The notes beneath the pieces are model-generated. The model did not search any database, was not told where the DNA came from, and saw only the letters and a list, made by a program, of their open reading frames with translations. Shown one piece after another: positions 29,593 through 38,740 of a DNA stretch of 64,000 bases. Source of the stretch: Tahibacter amnicola (GTDB taxonomy: Bacteria > Pseudomonadota > Gammaproteobacteria > Xanthomonadales > Rhodanobacteraceae); contig NZ_CP104694.1 in the NCBI RefSeq assembly GCF_025398735.1, forward strand, positions 2,319,001 through 2,383,000, written 5' to 3'. The stretch's first letter is position 1; each line of letters opens with the position of its first letter. Position numbers and translations under genes: made by a program.

Positions 29593-30489
29593 TCAGCGGG
29601 CGACCGGGTTCTGCACCACCACTTCCACGCGCCGGTTCTGCTGGCGGCCGCTGGCACTGGTGTTGTCGGCAATCGGATAGTCCGGACCCATGCCGCGGGC
29701 CGACAGCCGTGCCATGTCGACGCCGCGATTGGCCAGGTAGGATTTCACCGATTCGGCCCGGTCGCGCGACAGCGCGATGTTGAAATCGCGCGCCCCGACG
29801 GTGTCGGTGTGGCCTTCGATGGAAACCGTGGCTGCATCGTCGGACTTCAGTGCGTTGGCCAACTGGTCGAGGTTGCGCGTGGCTCCGGGTTTGAGCTCGG
29901 CGCGGCCGGTTTCAAACAGGACGTCGCCCAGGGTGACGACCAATCCGCGCTGGGTAGGCCGTGCCTCCAGGTCAGCGAGCTTCTCCTGCAGGACGTCGCG
30001 TTCCGCGCGGGCGGCCTGTGCATCCAGGCGCGCCTGGGCGGCGGCAATTCGCTCGTTCTGCGCCTGCTGTTCGGCGGCGGCTGCCTCCTTGAGGGCGGTT
30101 TTGGCGCGCAATTGGGCGATGTCGATCTGGCGTGCGCGCGCATCGGCGAGCAGGCGCTCGCGCTCGGTGCCAAGCTCCTGGGCGCGCACCTCGGCAAAGC
30201 GCGCCAGGCCTTCGGCTTCGGCGGTCCGCAGCAGGCGGTCAGCCAGGTAGACACCATGGTCGAACAGCTCGTGGTCGAGACGGCGTCCGTCGCGTGCGAG
30301 CACGACAATCGCGGCCTCGGCGTTGTCGAGTTCGGCGTCGGCGTGCACGGCGATGCGCTGGTCGTGGCGCAGGCGATCCAGTTCCGATTGCAGTCGGACA
30401 ACCTGGGGCGCCGGGCCGTCCGGGGTGGTCGCGCAACCGGCCAGCATCACGGCGGACATCACAGCAAAGGCGATAGGTCGACGGTCCAT
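29593..30489 (-). CDS. OmpA-family lipoprotein with DUF4398-like helical region
   Basis: 298 residues. Lipoprotein signal with lipobox LAGC (Cys19). Residues about 30-180 are a long, heptad-rich, Ala/Glu/Arg-rich coiled coil; its first part resembles DUF4398. Residues about 185-295 are an OmpA-like peptidoglycan-binding domain, with LFETGRAELKPGA, SIEGHTDTVGARDFN and LSRDRAESVKSYLANRGV. It should tether the outer membrane to peptidoglycan. It is the last gene of a minus-strand set of small envelope proteins. A strong hairpin separates it from the upstream DUF4398 gene. Confidence 0.9.
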   Translation of the reverse strand: MDRRPIAFAVMSAVMLAGCATTPDGPAPQVVRLQSELDRLRHDQRIAVHADAELDNAEAAIVVLARDGRRLDHELFDHGVYLADRLLRTAEAEGLARFAEVRAQELGTERERLLADARARQIDIAQLRAKTALKEAAAAEQQAQNERIAAAQARLDAQAARAERDVLQEKLADLEARPTQRGLVVTLGDVLFETGRAELKPGATRNLDQLANALKSDDAATVSIEGHTDTVGARDFNIALSRDRAESVKSYLANRGVDMARLSARGMGPDYPIADNTSASGRQQNRRVEVVVQNPVAR

Positions 30490-30617
30490 GGCAATTCCTC
30501 GTGGGCAGTCGGTCGTTTGGAGCGCGGAAATGCTGCCCGACTTCTCCGTTCCCCTGATCCGGACGGGACGCGCTGGGTGCCTGTCCGTCAGTGTTCGGCG
30601 CGGCGGACGCCGGGCGC

Positions 30618-30654
30618 CTGCTGCAGCGCTTCTTGATCCGTAGCGCTGCAGCAG
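30618..30654 (-). terminator. Intercistronic 13-bp stem-loop
   Basis: CTGCTGCAGCGCT and AGCGCTGCAGCAG form a perfect 13-bp stem with an 11-nt loop, 31 bases after the stop of the DUF4398 gene on the minus strand. There is no T run. It may be an attenuating terminator or an RNA-processing or stability hairpin ahead of the OmpA-like gene. Confidence 0.55.
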
Positions 30655-30685
30655 TACGTCGCGCGGCCCTGCGCCCTCGTGGTGG

Positions 30686-31039
30686 TCAGTGAATCTGCGC
30701 GCGCAGGCTTTCGACCGCGACTTCCACTTCCCGGGTCGTCGCCTCGGCGCGGGCCTGCCGGCTGCGGGCCTCGGCGAGGATGGCGTCCGCGCGGGTGCGC
30801 TCGGAGGCCATGATGCTGTCGTTCCAGTCGCGGTGGTCGGCGCGGTCGACGGCAGCGGCCAGGTTGTCGCGTGCGGCGGTCAGGTCCGTGATGGCATGTT
30901 CCGTGGCGCCGGCACGTTCGGCGGCTTCGACCGAGGTGCGGGCCTCGGTAAGGGCCAGCTCGGCGTCACGGCGGTTGGCGGCGATGGCGGGCAGGCTGAC
31001 CGCGCAGCACAGCGCCAGCACGATGAGTTGTCGTTTCAT
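30686..31039 (-). CDS. Exported DUF4398 protein
   Basis: 117 residues. Signal peptide MKRQLIVLALCCAVSLPAIA, then one continuous helical region rich in Ala, Arg and Glu (AELALTEARTSVEAAERAGA…). This matches DUF4398, a small periplasmic coiled-coil family of unknown function commonly found beside OmpA-like lipoproteins, as here. The same kind of helical domain is fused to OmpA in the next gene, so the two probably act at the same cell-wall site. Confidence 0.82.
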   Translation of the reverse strand: MKRQLIVLALCCAVSLPAIAANRRDAELALTEARTSVEAAERAGATEHAITDLTAARDNLAAAVDRADHRDWNDSIMASERTRADAILAEARSRQARAEATTREVEVAVESLRAQIH

Positions 31040-31063
31040 GGGGGCACTCCCTGTGCCGGGCGA

Positions 31064-31372
31064 TCACCAGCGGTCGAATTCCCGCCGCGAGATGCGCCCG
31101 TCATTGTTGTGGTCGGCGTAGTCGAAGTCGTTGGCGAGGGTCAGGTAACGACGGGCTTCGCCCTCGTCGATGCTGTCGTTGGCGTCGCTGTCGAGTTGCT
31201 CGAAGGCCGGCCGCGATTCCGCGGGGCGCGGATCAGGCTGGCCCCAGCGGACGATCAGCTCGCCGTCCTGGGTCTGGTACCGCGTTTCGCGCAACTGGGT
31301 GGCGGACGCGGTGGCCAGCCCGAGGGCGCCGCCGATCAGGAATACGGCGATGAGGGGATGTTGGAATCGCAT
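31064..31372 (-). CDS. Exported EF-hand calcium-binding protein
   Basis: 102 residues. Signal peptide to about residue 24 (…GLATASA). Two EF-hand loops lie near the C-terminus: DSDANDSIDEGE (about 61-72) and DHNNDGRISRRE (about 87-98), both with Asp/Asn at the ligand positions and Glu at position 12. It probably binds Ca2+ in the periplasm. It starts 24 bases ahead of the DUF4398 gene and lies 13 bases behind the basic membrane protein gene, so it is likely in one operon. Confidence 0.85.
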   Translation of the reverse strand: MRFQHPLIAVFLIGGALGLATASATQLRETRYQTQDGELIVRWGQPDPRPAESRPAFEQLDSDANDSIDEGEARRYLTLANDFDYADHNNDGRISRREFDRW

Positions 31373-31385
31373 GGCGGCCTCCGCG

Positions 31386-31712
31386 TCAGTGCAGGCGGGC
31401 CGAAACGTCGCGGCCGAACTCGGCCAGACTGCTGGCGGCCTTGGACAGTCGTGGCGTCAGGTTGGCGGCCAGTCGCTCGGGCAGCGATGTCGACGACCGG
31501 CGCATCATCGTCCCGACGATGGCCGCGACGCCGACGCCAACGGCGACGAGCAAGGGAACAACGATCTTGCGCGTCCGGGCTGCGCGGGCCTTTGCCATCC
31601 GGGCGGCACGCCCGCGGGCTGGCGCCGCTTTCTCGGTCATGGCGCTGCCGTTCTTGCGCGTCATGGTCCGGGCGTGGGTATTGGTACGGGACTGGGATGT
31701 AGTGCGCTCCAT
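31386..31712 (-). CDS. Small basic single-pass membrane protein
   Basis: 108 residues from an ATG with CAGGAG 7 bases upstream; the frame extends further upstream without a ribosome site or family features. The N-terminal ~50 residues are strongly basic (Arg, Lys, Thr, Ala). One membrane segment (about 52-70, IVVPLLVAVGVGVAAIVGTMM) and a short C-terminal part (LPERLAANLTPRLSKAASSLAEFGRDV) follow. I do not recognise a family. The topology is most likely N-terminus in the cytoplasm. First gene of the tightly spaced set leading to the EF-hand, DUF4398 and OmpA-like genes. Confidence 0.65.
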   Translation of the reverse strand: MERTTSQSRTNTHARTMTRKNGSAMTEKAAPARGRAARMAKARAARTRKIVVPLLVAVGVGVAAIVGTMMRRSSTSLPERLAANLTPRLSKAASSLAEFGRDVSARLH

Positions 31713-31905
31713 TGTCTGGCTCCTGGTGAGTGACCTCGGCCGAAAGGAGGACAACAGGTTCCGTGCCAACGGGCGGATCCGGGGAATTCCCCGCTGCTCC
31801 GCGCCATTGGCCGGGATGCCGCGGATGGGGCGCCGGGCAGTTTGCAGAGGCAGTCTTGACCGCGGTTGCAAAGCGCAGCAGCCGCGGCGGCTGGCGGAAC
31901 GGGCG

Positions 31906-32577
31906 CTACTGGTTGGCGAAGGTGGCGCCCAGCTTGACGCGCCGTTCGATTGTCTCCGCATTGCGATGGATGCGAAGGACGACGACCTTGCCCATTTTCT
32001 CGCGCAGTTGGGATTGGAACGCGGCGCGGTTCTCGACCGCCTTGCCGTCGATGGTGAGGACGACGTCGCCGCTCAGCAAATTGGCGCGGGAGGCGGGACT
32101 GTCGCCGACGATGTCTCCCAGGCGGACGCCGCCGTTGAACTGGCGGCGCTCGGAGGCCGAAAGATCGCGGAAGGTGGCGCCGAACGGCAGGCGGAGGCGG
32201 ACGTAGTAAGCCGCGATGGTGATGCCGGGCGGGTAGGTCAGTACGCGATCTGCGCCAACGCGGCGGGCCTGCTCAGCGATGGCGCTGGCCGGGTCGCCGT
32301 CCTGCGGACCGAAGTGGCTGTTGCCCACCAGGACGTAGCCTTTGGTGGCGAGGCTGGCTTCATCCGCGGCGGGTTGGGTGCCGGCAAGGACTTCCGTCTG
32401 TTCCGGCGCCGGGGCGGCGCGCAGGTCGGCCAGCGCCGCCGGGTCGCGCCCGGGAACGGCGGTGAAATGCCGGGCAGCGGCTGGTTCGTGGGCGCCCGGT
32501 TCCACACTGTGACGCGTGACGGTGGCACAACCGGAGAGCAACAGGCAGAGCAGGGCGAAAAGGCGGATTCGGTGCAT
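31906..32577 (-). CDS. PDZ-domain lipoprotein
   Basis: 223 residues. Lipoprotein signal with lipobox LSGC (Cys17). The middle part (about 78-130) has KGYVLVGNSHFGPQDGDPASAIAEQARRVGADRVL, a small alpha/beta unit seen in uncharacterised envelope lipoproteins. The C-terminal PDZ domain (about 135-218) carries GGVRLGDIVGDSPASRANLLSGDVVLTIDGKAV. No protease domain is present, so it probably binds protein ends rather than cleaving. It diverges from serS. Confidence 0.78.
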   Translation of the reverse strand: MHRIRLFALLCLLLSGCATVTRHSVEPGAHEPAAARHFTAVPGRDPAALADLRAAPAPEQTEVLAGTQPAADEASLATKGYVLVGNSHFGPQDGDPASAIAEQARRVGADRVLTYPPGITIAAYYVRLRLPFGATFRDLSASERRQFNGGVRLGDIVGDSPASRANLLSGDVVLTIDGKAVENRAAFQSQLREKMGKVVVLRIHRNAETIERRVKLGATFANQ

Positions 32578-32657
32578 TCGGGACGTCCTTTTTCCAGAAC
32601 CGAAGCATCGCCCGTGCGCCGTGATCGGAATGCAAAGCCCGTCACGTGCCGTACGGT

Positions 32658-32687
32658 TTGCGCCGCGGCGGCGCTAGCGCCGATAAT
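32658..32687 (+). promoter_or_regulatory. Candidate promoter of serS
   Basis: TTGCGC (32658-32663), an 18-base spacer and GATAAT (32682-32687), 33 bases before the serS start, in the divergent gap with the PDZ lipoprotein gene. Confidence 0.45.
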
Positions 32688-32699
32688 TCCGCCCTTTGA

Positions 32700-33998
<1,299 letters not shown>

Positions 33999-34093
33999 GG
34001 GCAACCGGCCGGGTTCGTCGCCAGAACACAGCGTTCTAAGCACGTGACGAAAATTCGGCGGGAAGCTCAGGCCGGGCCTGTTACCCTAGTGGC

Positions 34094-34123
34094 TGCCGGC
34101 AGCGGAGGCCTCCGTTGCCGGCA
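34094..34123. terminator. 30-bp dyad downstream of serS
   Basis: TGCCGGCAGCGGAGG / CCTCCGTTGCCGGCA: 15-bp arms with one change that remains a G-U pair in RNA and essentially no spacer. It lies about 95 bases after serS and 98 bases before folE2. There is no T run. It could terminate serS transcription or act in the folE2 leader. Confidence 0.45.
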
Positions 34124-34220
34124 CTGCGTCAGGGGCGACTGCTAAGCTATTGCGACGCACTGCCGGCGCCCCCATGTCACGGCGTTGCCGCGTGTCACCG
34201 GTGCGTCCCGAGGATCTGCC

Positions 34221-35192
34221 ATGCGTAACACCGAAAATACCGCCCGCGCCATGCCCGACGTCGCACAGGATGCCCGCCCCCATGTGGCCGGCGCCCTGGA
34301 CTGGGTCGGCATGGGCGAGATCCACGTACCGGTGAGCCTGTCGCTGGCGGACGGGCGCAGCGTGCAGTCGGGCGCCCGGGTGACGGCCTATGTCAACCTG
34401 GCCAAGCCGGACGTGCGTGGCATCCACATGTCGCGGTTATACCTGCATGTCGACCGTTCCTTGTCGACCGAGCCGCTGACCCCGTGCTCCCTGCGGCGGC
34501 TGCTCAAAGATTTTCTCGATTCCCATGCCGAGCTTTCCGACCGCGCCATGGTGCGGATCGCGTTCGACTACCTCATCCGTCGGCCGGCGCTGGTCAGCGA
34601 CAACAGCGGCTGGAAGTCGTACCCCATCGTGTTGACGGCCCTGATGGACCGCGGCCAGTTCTCGCTGGAGCTGGGTTGCGAGGTGGTGTATTCCAGTACC
34701 TGCCCCTGCTCGGCGGCGCTGGCGCGCCAGCTGATCCAGGAGAAATTCGGCCAGGACTTCGCCCGTGGCCAGGCGCTGGACTACGACGCCGTCGTCGCCT
34801 GGCTTGGCAGCGAGCAGGGGATTGTTGCCACACCGCACAGCCAGCGCAGTTCGGCCGAAGTGCGCGCCCGCCTGGCGCAGGGCTTCGACCTGCCGATCAT
34901 CGACGTCATCGATCGCGTCGAAGCGGCGCTCAAGACACCGGTGCAGACGGCGGTGAAGCGCGTCGACGAGCAGGCCTTCGCCCGCTTGAATGGCCAGAAC
35001 CTGATGTTCTGCGAAGATGCTGCCCGGCGCGTGCAGCAGGCGCTGGACACGGACGAACGCATCGTCGACTTCTGGGTCCGTACCTCGCACTTTGAAAGCC
35101 TGCATCCGCACAACGCGGTGGCCGTGGCCACCAAGGGCGTGACCGGCGGCTACACCGGCGGTATCGACGCCTTCGCCACCGTCGGCGCCTGA
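34221..35192 (+). CDS. folE2: GTP cyclohydrolase FolE2
   Basis: 323 residues from an ATG with GAGGA 6 bases upstream. Catalyses GTP to 7,8-dihydroneopterin triphosphate, the first step of folate synthesis. Unlike FolE, the FolE2 (GCYH-IB) type does not require zinc. The metal/active-site Cys in YSSTCPCSAALARQL and the C-terminal SFHFESLHPHNAVAVATKG-like region are present. Where both enzymes exist, folE2 is often Zur-regulated. A Zur-like gene is in this window, but no AT-rich Zur palindrome is visible upstream here. Confidence 0.94.
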   Translation: MRNTENTARAMPDVAQDARPHVAGALDWVGMGEIHVPVSLSLADGRSVQSGARVTAYVNLAKPDVRGIHMSRLYLHVDRSLSTEPLTPCSLRRLLKDFLDSHAELSDRAMVRIAFDYLIRRPALVSDNSGWKSYPIVLTALMDRGQFSLELGCEVVYSSTCPCSAALARQLIQEKFGQDFARGQALDYDAVVAWLGSEQGIVATPHSQRSSAEVRARLAQGFDLPIIDVIDRVEAALKTPVQTAVKRVDEQAFARLNGQNLMFCEDAARRVQQALDTDERIVDFWVRTSHFESLHPHNAVAVATKGVTGGYTGGIDAFATVGA

Positions 35193-35199
35193 CGCCGCA

Positions 35200-35219
35200 G
35201 GGTCGCCTGCCGGCGACCC
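35200..35219 (+). terminator. Terminator-like hairpin after folE2
   Basis: GGGTCGCC-TGCC-GGCGACCC, a perfect 8-bp stem with a 4-nt loop starting 7 bases after the stop, followed by GTTCCTTGTC. Confidence 0.55.
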
Positions 35220-35319
35220 GTTCCTTGTCTGACGCGTCCGCTGCCGTCTTGAACGGCGGTGTGGTCGTGCCCGTCGTCCGCGTTCCCGGCAGAAACGGCA
35301 GGAGAGAGCCTCCGCACGC

Positions 35320-35348
35320 AAAAAAACGGCGCGGTTGCCCGCGCCGTT
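35320..35348 (-). terminator. Rho-independent terminator of the TonB-dependent receptor gene
   Basis: On the minus strand AACGGCGCGG-GCAA-CCGCGCCGTT is followed by a run of T (plus-strand A7 at 35320-35326). It lies about 57 bases after the receptor's stop codon. Canonical form. Confidence 0.88.
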
Positions 35349-35405
35349 CACTCAACCATCCTTGTTTGCCGCGCCGGATGACCGGCGCGGCGACGTTGTC
35401 GAATC

Positions 35406-38330
35406 TTAGAACTTCTGCTGGTAGCTCACGTAGTAGAAACGACCCGGCACGCGGTAGTTCGTTTCGTAGTTGTTCGCGAAGCAGGAGAAGCACACCGGCG
35501 GATCCTTGTCGAACAGGTTGCGGATACCGGCGGTGATCTTGGCCTTCCACGGCGCTTGCCAGGTGGCCTGCGCGTCGAAGTACCACACGTCTTCGATCTC
35601 GTTCTGCGGCTGCAGCGACGGACGGGCAACGATGTTGGCGCCAGACAGCGAATACGTGTTGATCACGCGATTCGGGTTGGAGCACAGGTTGCGCAGGTCG
35701 GCCTGGCCCAGCGCGTTGGCGGTGTTGACCACCAGCGAGCAGTTTTCCTTCAGCGCGGAGGTGTAGTTCGCGCCGAGGGTCGCACTCCAGTCGCCCTGGG
35801 TCCAGGTCGTGGAGATGCGCGACTGCAGACGCCACAGCGAGCCGGCGCTGGAGTTGTTCAGCTGCGTACCGATCTGGTTGCCCAGGGTCGGGTCGCCGTC
35901 GCCGTTACGCACGCCGCGGTCCGGCTGGTGCAGGTCGCCGTAGTACGAGATGTAGGCGTTGTCCCAGTTGACCTTGAAATCGCCGTAGTCGGTCGAGAAG
36001 TTGTAGTCGACGGTGAAGTCGAAACCTTCCACTTCCAGGCCAGAGGCGAAGTTCTGGTTGGTCGCCAGCACCTGGCGGACTTCACCCGGGTTGCCGAACT
36101 GCGAGCCGTCCAGGTCGCGGAAGATCAGGGCGCAACGGCTGCTGATGTTCGAGACGAAGCAGTCGTTGAGGATCTGCTGCGTGGTACGCGCCGAGATGTT
36201 GTTCTCGATCTGGATGTTGTACCAGTCCAGGGCGACGTTCAGACCTTCGACGAATTCCGGGCTGTAGACCAGGCCCAGGGTCTTCGTACGGGCCGTTTCC
36301 GGCGACAGGTTCGGGTTGCCGCCGCTGGTGCCACGCACCTGGGCCGCCGACTGCTGGTAGTTGGTCGGCACGCCGGCTGCTGCGCAGCGGGCGCGGACGT
36401 CCGCATTTTCCTGGAAGATCGTGCTGTTGCGCGAGCAGGGGTCGACGGCGGTCGGGAAGCCCGTCGCCTGACCGGCGAACAGTTCGTTGATCGACGGCGC
36501 GCGGAAGCCCTCGGCGTAGTTGCCGCGGACCAGCAGGTCGTCAATCGGACGCCAGGTGAAGCCGAACTTCGGGTTGTTGGTCGTGCCGAAGTTGGAGTAG
36601 TCGGAGTGACGCGTGGCCACCGAGAATTCCAGCGACTTGGCGAAGGTCACGTCACGCAGGACCGGAACCGCCAGTTCGATGAAGCCTTCGGTCAGGTTGT
36701 AACCGCCGCGGGTGGCGGTGGCCGGGTTGTCACCCAGCACGTTGCCCGACTGGGTCAGCGGATCCGGATCGAAGTAGCCGAATTCCTTGCGGTATTCCAG
36801 GCCAGCCGCGAAGGCCAGCATGCCGGCCGGCAGCTCGACGATTTCGCCGGACAGGTTGGCCGTGTAGTTCTTGGTCTGCTGTTCGGTGATGTTGCGCGGA
36901 ACCACGCCGACGTAGGCGAGCATTTCCGGCGTGATGCCGGACTGGCCGCCCGTCAGGTTGAACGGCACGCAGCCGGCGATCGGCGCAGCGGCCGTGCCGC
37001 AGCGGGCAACGCCGCCAGCGTCGATGAACGACGGGCCGGTCGCCAGGCCGAAGCGGGTGGCGTCAAAGAAGCCACGCTTGACCTGCACCAGTTCGTTGTT
37101 CGAGTAGCTGTAGTTCACGTCCCAGTTGAAGCCGCGATCCCACAGACCGAAGTTGCCTTCCAGGCCCAGTCCGTAGCGGACGGTGTCCTGGTCGACCGCG
37201 AACGAACGCGGCTGGACGGTCGGGCGGAAGGTCACGCCGTTCACGGTGACGCCGAACGGGTTGTAGACGTTGTCCGCGTGCAGGCGGACGCCCGAGAGCG
37301 GCTGGGCGGCGAGCTGGGCTTCGCTGCTGCGCTGGTTGAACAGCATTTCAGCGCGGAGCTTGACGTTGTCGGTGAGGTCGTAGCGACCCTGGGTGTAGAC
37401 CGACTGCGTCTCCTGCGGCTGCACCAGGTAGTTCACCGGGGTGAAGTTGTAGCCGTCGGTGCGGAAGTTGAACACGCGGAAGTCCGACAGGCCGGTGGCG
37501 TCGGTGCAGTCCTGGTTCGGACGGCAGCCCGGCTTGCTCGGATCCAGCGTCAGCACGCCGCGGTCCGGCACGTTGAAGCTGCCGAACGGGGTGGTCGGGC
37601 TGGCGCGGCCCGGCGACGAGGTGTTCGCCGGGAAGCCGAACAGCGGGACCGACGAGATGTCGCGGTCACCGGCCATGATCGGCTCTTGATTGGTGTAAGC
37701 AACGTTGAACAGCACGGAGCCGCGGTCGTTGCTGGTGCCCATGGTGAGGTCATAGGCGGTGCGGCGGCCGTCGCCGTGCGAGTTCTCGCCGACGTAGGCA
37801 GTCGCCTGCGCGCCTTCGAACTTGTCGCGCATGGTGATGTTGATCACGCCGCAGATGGCGTCGGTGCCGTAGATCGACGAGGCGCCGTCCTTGAGGACTT
37901 CAATGCGCTCGATCGCGGCAAACGGGATGCTGCTGAGGTCGACGTTGCCGTTGAGTTCCGGCACCCAACGACGGCCGTTGACCAGGACCAGCGTACGGTT
38001 CGAGCCGCAGTTACGCAGGTCGACGCGGCTGGTGCCGTTGGTGTTGCCGTTGTTCACGGTCAGGCCGATCGATGCGCCGTTGCTGGTCAGGTCGGTCAGG
38101 ACGTCAGCGACCGAGGTCAGGCCGGTGCGTTCCAGGTCGACGCGCTCCAGGGCGAACACCGGCTGGGCGGTTTCGGTTTCGGCGCGCTTGATGCGCGAAC
38201 CGGTGACGATGATGGCTTCGAGCTCTTCGCCCTTTTCTTCCTGGGCGATGGCAACGCTCTGCGCCAGCATGCCGGCGAGACCGCCGTACAGCGCCAGCGT
38301 GATGGAACGGGTAAGTACGCGGGATTTCAT
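35406..38330 (-). CDS. TonB-dependent outer-membrane receptor
   Basis: 974 residues starting at MKSRVLTRS, with a GGGGG stretch about 8 bases upstream; an ATG five codons earlier is possible. Signal peptide to about residue 30 (…AQSVAIAQ). The TonB-box/plug start EAIIVTGSRIKR is followed by the plug domain with RTLVLVNGRRWVPELNG and IERIEVLKDGASSIYGTDAICGVINI. A 22-strand-type beta barrel ends in the aromatic C-terminus FYYVSYQQKF. It imports a large or scarce ligand using TonB energy; the ligand is unknown. Unusual cysteines occur in the plug (DLRNCGSNR and DAICG). Codon use is smooth and the gene stands alone between its own dyad and terminator. Confidence 0.94.
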   Translation of the reverse strand: MKSRVLTRSITLALYGGLAGMLAQSVAIAQEEKGEELEAIIVTGSRIKRAETETAQPVFALERVDLERTGLTSVADVLTDLTSNGASIGLTVNNGNTNGTSRVDLRNCGSNRTLVLVNGRRWVPELNGNVDLSSIPFAAIERIEVLKDGASSIYGTDAICGVINITMRDKFEGAQATAYVGENSHGDGRRTAYDLTMGTSNDRGSVLFNVAYTNQEPIMAGDRDISSVPLFGFPANTSSPGRASPTTPFGSFNVPDRGVLTLDPSKPGCRPNQDCTDATGLSDFRVFNFRTDGYNFTPVNYLVQPQETQSVYTQGRYDLTDNVKLRAEMLFNQRSSEAQLAAQPLSGVRLHADNVYNPFGVTVNGVTFRPTVQPRSFAVDQDTVRYGLGLEGNFGLWDRGFNWDVNYSYSNNELVQVKRGFFDATRFGLATGPSFIDAGGVARCGTAAAPIAGCVPFNLTGGQSGITPEMLAYVGVVPRNITEQQTKNYTANLSGEIVELPAGMLAFAAGLEYRKEFGYFDPDPLTQSGNVLGDNPATATRGGYNLTEGFIELAVPVLRDVTFAKSLEFSVATRHSDYSNFGTTNNPKFGFTWRPIDDLLVRGNYAEGFRAPSINELFAGQATGFPTAVDPCSRNSTIFQENADVRARCAAAGVPTNYQQSAAQVRGTSGGNPNLSPETARTKTLGLVYSPEFVEGLNVALDWYNIQIENNISARTTQQILNDCFVSNISSRCALIFRDLDGSQFGNPGEVRQVLATNQNFASGLEVEGFDFTVDYNFSTDYGDFKVNWDNAYISYYGDLHQPDRGVRNGDGDPTLGNQIGTQLNNSSAGSLWRLQSRISTTWTQGDWSATLGANYTSALKENCSLVVNTANALGQADLRNLCSNPNRVINTYSLSGANIVARPSLQPQNEIEDVWYFDAQATWQAPWKAKITAGIRNLFDKDPPVCFSCFANNYETNYRVPGRFYYVSYQQKF

Positions 38331-38359
38331 CAAAACTGCCCCCATGAACAGGTCAGGTC

Positions 38360-38383
38360 AAAGTACGTAAGTCATCGTACTTT
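38360..38383. promoter_or_regulatory. Inverted repeat ahead of the TonB receptor gene
   Basis: AAAGTACG-N8-CGTACTTT: perfect 8-bp arms with an 8-base spacer, 29 bases upstream of the receptor start. A further half-site (CGTACTT) is at 38647-38653. A regulator-binding site or a leader hairpin is likely. Confidence 0.45.
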
Positions 38384-38740
38384 TTCGGCGAAAAAGAACG
38401 ACTCTGGTCGCGAGGAACCAGCCAGGCCGTCGTGACAAACCCCAACACCCCGGACTTACAACCAGACGCAGCAGGCTGCGCCAAATGTGAAGCATTTATT
38501 AAGGTAACGGGGTCTGACCGATTTGTATAGCGTGTCTTTTGCCGTTTTTGTGGTCTTGGGATATGGATTGGCCGAAATCCACGTCGATATGCCGGTTGGT
38601 AGACGTCGAAAGTTCGCTGAAATCCGAAAAAAAACCCCCGATTTCACGTACTTCCGTCGCCCACTGTCGTCGCGTCATTCTGTCGCCGTACTGGGCCGAA
38701 CTTTTCTGCCCGGCGACGCCCCCGGGCCGGGGAAGCAGGG
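38384..38740. other. 357-base AT-richer noncoding stretch
   Basis: The region upstream of the TonB receptor and downstream of the M23 peptidase, clearly lower in GC than its surroundings. It contains a run of eight A (38630s) and a weak hairpin GCCCGG/CCGGGC at 38708-38727. It probably contains the receptor promoter, but I cannot place the boxes with confidence. The short frames within it show no family or ribosome-site support. Confidence 0.5.

Noticed and set aside
34023-34037. AGAAC-ACAGC-GTTCT inverted repeat after serS
   Set aside because: Only 5-bp arms, no link to a promoter; consistent with chance.
34124-34220. Search for a Zur box before folE2
   Set aside because: The stretch is GC-rich with no AT-rich inverted repeat of the known Zur type.
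35556-38435. Plus-strand open frame of 959 codons opposite the TonB receptor
   Set aside because: Shadow frame rich in Val, Arg and Asp without any domain; the receptor on the minus strand is complete, with its own terminator.
38456-38647. 63-codon minus-strand frame upstream of the TonB receptor
   Set aside because: GTG start without a ribosome site, runs through an eight-T tract, no family resemblance; better explained as promoter/leader DNA.
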